41,792 nucleotides of DNA, taken from the IMG/VR virus record IMGVR_UViG_3300035701_000088, positions 1 through 41,792 of that record. The stretch is one strand, 5' to 3'. Of this stretch, positions 39,919 through 41,792 are shown piece after piece; position 1 is the stretch's first letter; every line of letters begins with the position of its first letter. Origin of the DNA: a virus. Below the pieces are notes generated by a model that had not been told where the DNA came from, did not search any database, and worked only from the letters and a program-made list of their open reading frames with translations. Made by a program: the position numbers and the translations under genes.

Positions 39919-39954
39919 GGAAAAGTAGGTGGGGCCGCTCTTACCTACTTTTCC
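39919..39954 (+). other. Perfect 12-bp hairpin after recT (second of a pair)
   Basis: GGAAAAGTAGGT (39919-39930) pairs with ACCTACTTTTCC (39943-39954), loop GGGGCCGCTCTT. It follows the first hairpin after only five bases. No U-tract follows, so it is not a standard terminator; it may stabilise the upstream mRNA end or bind a protein. Confidence 0.7.
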
Positions 39955-40002
39955 CTTGCAATTATATTTTATAAAAATTTATTAAATAGAGGGGTAAATT
40001 AA

Positions 40003-40161
40003 ATGTGGAATGATAAATATACTGAAGAACTTAATAAACTTTTTGATGATTGGCATAAAGAAGCAGATGAGGTAGATAAAAAATATAAAAAGTTACACGA
40101 TGAAATTTCTGATAGATTTCATAAAGAAAAAACTGAAAGAAAATTAAGAGGATTGAATTAA
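40003..40161 (+). CDS. Small charged helical protein (52 aa)
   Basis: GGGG-type SD before ATG. Nearly all Lys/Glu/Asp with aromatic spacing (DDWHKEADEVDKKYKKLHDE), predicted as one long helix. Function unknown. Confidence 0.5.
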   Translation: MWNDKYTEELNKLFDDWHKEADEVDKKYKKLHDEISDRFHKEKTERKLRGLN

Positions 40162-40165
40162 TTAT

Positions 40166-40366
40166 TTGTATAAATATAAATTGATTAATGAGCATAATTC
40201 AAGTAATAAATATGGTAAATGTGAAGTATGTGGTAAATATGCTGATAGTATTTATCATCAAACAGAACTAAAGAAATATAAATTTGGTTATTTTGTAAAT
40301 AACGAATTATGGGGACATAAAGATTGTTTAATAAAGAAAAGGAATTTAAACAATAAAACCACTTGA
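40166..40366 (+). CDS. Small zinc-finger-like protein (66 aa)
   Basis: TTG start, with AGAGG about 15 bases upstream, a poor fit. CEVCGKYADSIYHQ with a later His/Cys (WGHKDC) suggests a zinc site. The region 40367-40410 after it contains only AT-rich spacer. Confidence 0.45.
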   Translation: MYKYKLINEHNSSNKYGKCEVCGKYADSIYHQTELKKYKFGYFVNNELWGHKDCLIKKRNLNNKTT

Positions 40367-40410
40367 TTACTTCGTATTATTTTTATATTAATTAAGTGAG
40401 GTGATTTAGA

Positions 40411-40662
40411 ATGTATACAAATCAAAACGAAATTATAGATAACTACAAACCACATCCAGGGTTTTTTGACTTGTCGGTTAAGCCTAAAGACTTAACTAAA
40501 GCTAAATATGCGAAAGTGTTAAATGCTCAAAATTTTTTAGCGGAGCAAGGTAAGAATATAGATTACTTGGCAAAGTTTGAACCGACAAGATATGAAGATT
40601 TAAAAGAATATTCGGCCATGTATCAGGCGATAGTTTTTAAATATTGGGAGGAGGTAAATTAA
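40411..40662 (+). CDS. Small protein of unknown function (83 aa)
   Basis: SD GAGGTG before the ATG. YKPHPGFFDLSVKPKDLTKA, then a helical C-terminus (NIDYLAKFEPTRYEDLKEYS). No family is recognised. Directly adjacent to the next gene. Confidence 0.6.
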   Translation: MYTNQNEIIDNYKPHPGFFDLSVKPKDLTKAKYAKVLNAQNFLAEQGKNIDYLAKFEPTRYEDLKEYSAMYQAIVFKYWEEVN

Positions 40663-40857
40663 ATGGTTAAAACTGCTTTAGATGAAAAGGATAATCAGTC
40701 TTGCGGGAACTGCTATCTGTATAGCGATAAATTAGGGGTATGTCTGTTAAAGGGCGAGGAAGTGGCTTTTGATGATACCTGCAAGAAGTGGCTAGCGAAG
40801 GATACCTGCAAGGGATGCTTGATAGATTTTAAGAATGAGGATAAAAATAATCTATGA
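40663..40857 (+). CDS. Small cysteine-rich protein (64 aa)
   Basis: SD GGAGGT at the end of the previous gene. Cysteines in CGNCYLY, GVCLLKG, DDTCKKW and CKGC resemble iron-sulfur or zinc-binding small proteins found in phages. Function unknown. ATGA overlap with the next gene. Confidence 0.6.
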   Translation: MVKTALDEKDNQSCGNCYLYSDKLGVCLLKGEEVAFDDTCKKWLAKDTCKGCLIDFKNEDKNNL

Positions 40858-41126
40858 GATCAGAAGATTTTACAATGGAATTATTATGTTGTGAAGAAAC
40901 GATATTAAATGAAATTGAGCATAAAGAATTTAAAAGAAAAGATGTTGCCTTAACTTATTATCTTTGTATGATGTCTTCAGAAAAAATAGATTGGGAAAAA
41001 GTGAATAAAGAAATAATTAGAAGGTGGAGTTTTAGCGGTTTGGAATATATTAAAAAAGAAGCATATAAGAATTATAAACCAAAAAGAAATATAAATATTT
41101 ACAATAGAACTATAAACCAACCATAA
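40854..41126 (+). CDS. Small protein of unknown function (90 aa)
   Basis: ATG overlaps the previous stop. MELLCCEETILNEIEHKEFK, then KIDWEKVNKEIIRRWSFSGL and a basic, aromatic C-terminus. The IDWEKVNKEIIRRWS segment looks like a helical nucleic-acid-binding end. No family is recognised. Confidence 0.55.
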   Translation: MRSEDFTMELLCCEETILNEIEHKEFKRKDVALTYYLCMMSSEKIDWEKVNKEIIRRWSFSGLEYIKKEAYKNYKPKRNINIYNRTINQP

Positions 41127-41127
41127 A

Positions 41128-41175
41128 AATACTATAAATAATATTAGGTTTTCTATAAAAAAGATAAGAAAGACG
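41128..41175 (+). repeat. Dispersed direct repeat, copy 1
   Basis: AATACTATAA...AATAATATTAGGTTTTCT...GATAAGAAAG; matches 41400-41457, which has an extra ten bases. Both copies begin just after a stop codon of a small gene. In the interval 41127-41224 only a short frame with CPEC and no SD is seen. Confidence 0.7.
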
Positions 41176-41224
41176 TATGCCCTGAATGTATGATAGATTT
41201 TTCTAAGAATAAGGAATTGGATAT

Positions 41225-41398
41225 ATGAAAGTATATTACAGGATATGCTCAGAATGTAATGAATGCAGACCTTATCTAACTTATTTTCTAAGTAAAGAAG
41301 AGAATAAAAAATTGACTGAAGAAGAAAGAAAATTATGTGAGGAATGTTATAAGGATAAAAAGTTTTGGGAGAAGAAATTTCCTAAAAATAATCTATAA
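41225..41398 (+). CDS. Small zinc-ribbon protein (57 aa)
   Basis: ATG with an AAGGAA tract upstream. Cysteines in ICSECNECRPY and LCEECYKD form two CxxC pairs, suggesting one zinc site. Similar in style to the other small CxxC proteins of this early region. Confidence 0.55.
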   Translation: MKVYYRICSECNECRPYLTYFLSKEENKKLTEEERKLCEECYKDKKFWEKKFPKNNL

Positions 41399-41399
41399 G

Positions 41400-41457
41400 A
41401 ATACTATAAGGATTTTGAAAATAATATTAGATTTTCTATAAAAAGATAAGAAAGTCG
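41400..41457 (+). repeat. Dispersed direct repeat, copy 2
   Basis: Second copy of the 41128-41175 repeat with a ten-base insertion (GGATTTTGAA). It lies between two small genes and suggests duplication of a gene-plus-spacer unit. Confidence 0.7.
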
Positions 41458-41501
41458 GACCGGGCAGTTAGATTTAGATATTAGGTTTTGAGGAGATAAT
41501 A

Positions 41502-41684
41502 ATGGAACATAAATTAAAACATCAATCTTCATTTATTGTAGTTGTACTTCGGTCTTTAAGACATAAGGCGTGTGTTCGTTGTGGAGAAAAAATAGATTCT
41601 CTTGAGGAATCTTTTGAGCATTGGGAGAAAGCTTTAAAGGTATCAAAACAAAATCAGTTAAGAATATTTGAAAAGGTAGGATAA
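41502..41684 (+). CDS. Small protein with CxxC motif (60 aa)
   Basis: SD GAGGAGAT. Product contains RHKACVRCGEKIDSLEESFE, one CxxC pair only. Its stop is directly followed by the ATG of the truncated methyltransferase N-terminus. Function unknown. Confidence 0.6.
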   Translation: MEHKLKHQSSFIVVVLRSLRHKACVRCGEKIDSLEESFEHWEKALKVSKQNQLRIFEKVG

Positions 41685-41792
41685 ATGAAATATCCAGAGG
41701 ATTATATTAATCAAATAATACAAGGCGATGCCTTTTACAATCTAAATAAAGTTGTTCTCTGTAAGCAAGAATATTGGAAGACATTAGTTGTC
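41685..41792 (+). pseudogene. Methyltransferase N-terminal fragment running off the window
   Basis: MKYPEDYINQIIQGDA is a DNA methyltransferase N-terminus (compare INKIHLGDAL at 579). It continues round the junction to 16-109, where the sequence becomes the antisense of the homing endonuclease C-terminus. Only about 16 residues are methyltransferase-like; the remainder is probably not meaningful coding sequence. Confidence 0.6.
41699..41792. repeat. 94-bp terminal direct repeat, right copy
   Basis: Identical to 16-109. See the left copy for interpretation. Confidence 0.9.

Overview
The window is an essentially complete, AT-rich (about one-third GC by eye) genome of a tailed bacteriophage. 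It is probably circular or circularly permuted: the last 94 bases repeat positions 16-109 exactly, which gives a unit of about 41.68 kb. The long non-contractile tail set (SPP1-type portal and minor head protein, GP20-type scaffold, SU10-type capsid, one tail tube protein, frameshifted tail chaperone, 696-residue tape measure, no sheath) indicates a siphovirus. Strong AGGAGG ribosome binding sites, near-consensus sigma-70 promoters, a Phage_rep_org_N replication protein and an LL-H-type holin point to a low-GC host resembling Firmicutes, but the host cannot be named from the sequence. No integrase, excisionase or convincing lysogeny repressor was found.

Layout. 1-2263 and 41685-41792: a DNA methyltransferase locus damaged by homing endonuclease genes (one LAGLIDADG gene on the minus strand, one LAGLIDADG domain in frame inside the methyltransferase, and a frameshift at the catalytic SPPY motif). 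2273-6969: early and replication genes (replisome organizer, possible helicase loader, HNH endonuclease, RusA resolvase, small zinc proteins). 7062-7137: a terminator-like hairpin, a TATAAT box and a GC-rich palindrome, followed by packaging and head genes (7152-14221) and a beta-helix-like protein. 15096-22397: connectors, tail tube, tail chaperones and tape measure, interrupted by a minus-strand secreted-protein cargo gene with its own promoter. 22411-32522: baseplate and fiber genes, six of which begin with Sec-type signal peptides or an N-terminal membrane segment. 32538-36734: possible holin, phosphoesterase, a roughly 460-nt structured RNA that resembles a phage tmRNA, endolysin, small membrane proteins and an LL-H holin, closed by a strong terminator at 36778-36810. 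36919-41684: a second promoter, a small HTH protein, an attenuator-like hairpin, many small early proteins and a RecT/Bet recombinase.

How it works together. One early unit (about 36955 round the circle junction to 6969) supplies replication, recombination and probably host-takeover proteins. One late unit (7152-36734) supplies packaging, virion and lysis proteins. The most unusual points are the tmRNA-like RNA with a short AKNYTAV tag frame, the run of exported fiber-like proteins with shuffled domains, a carbohydrate-binding-like domain shared by the tail tube protein and an exported beta-helix protein, and the multiply invaded methyltransferase.
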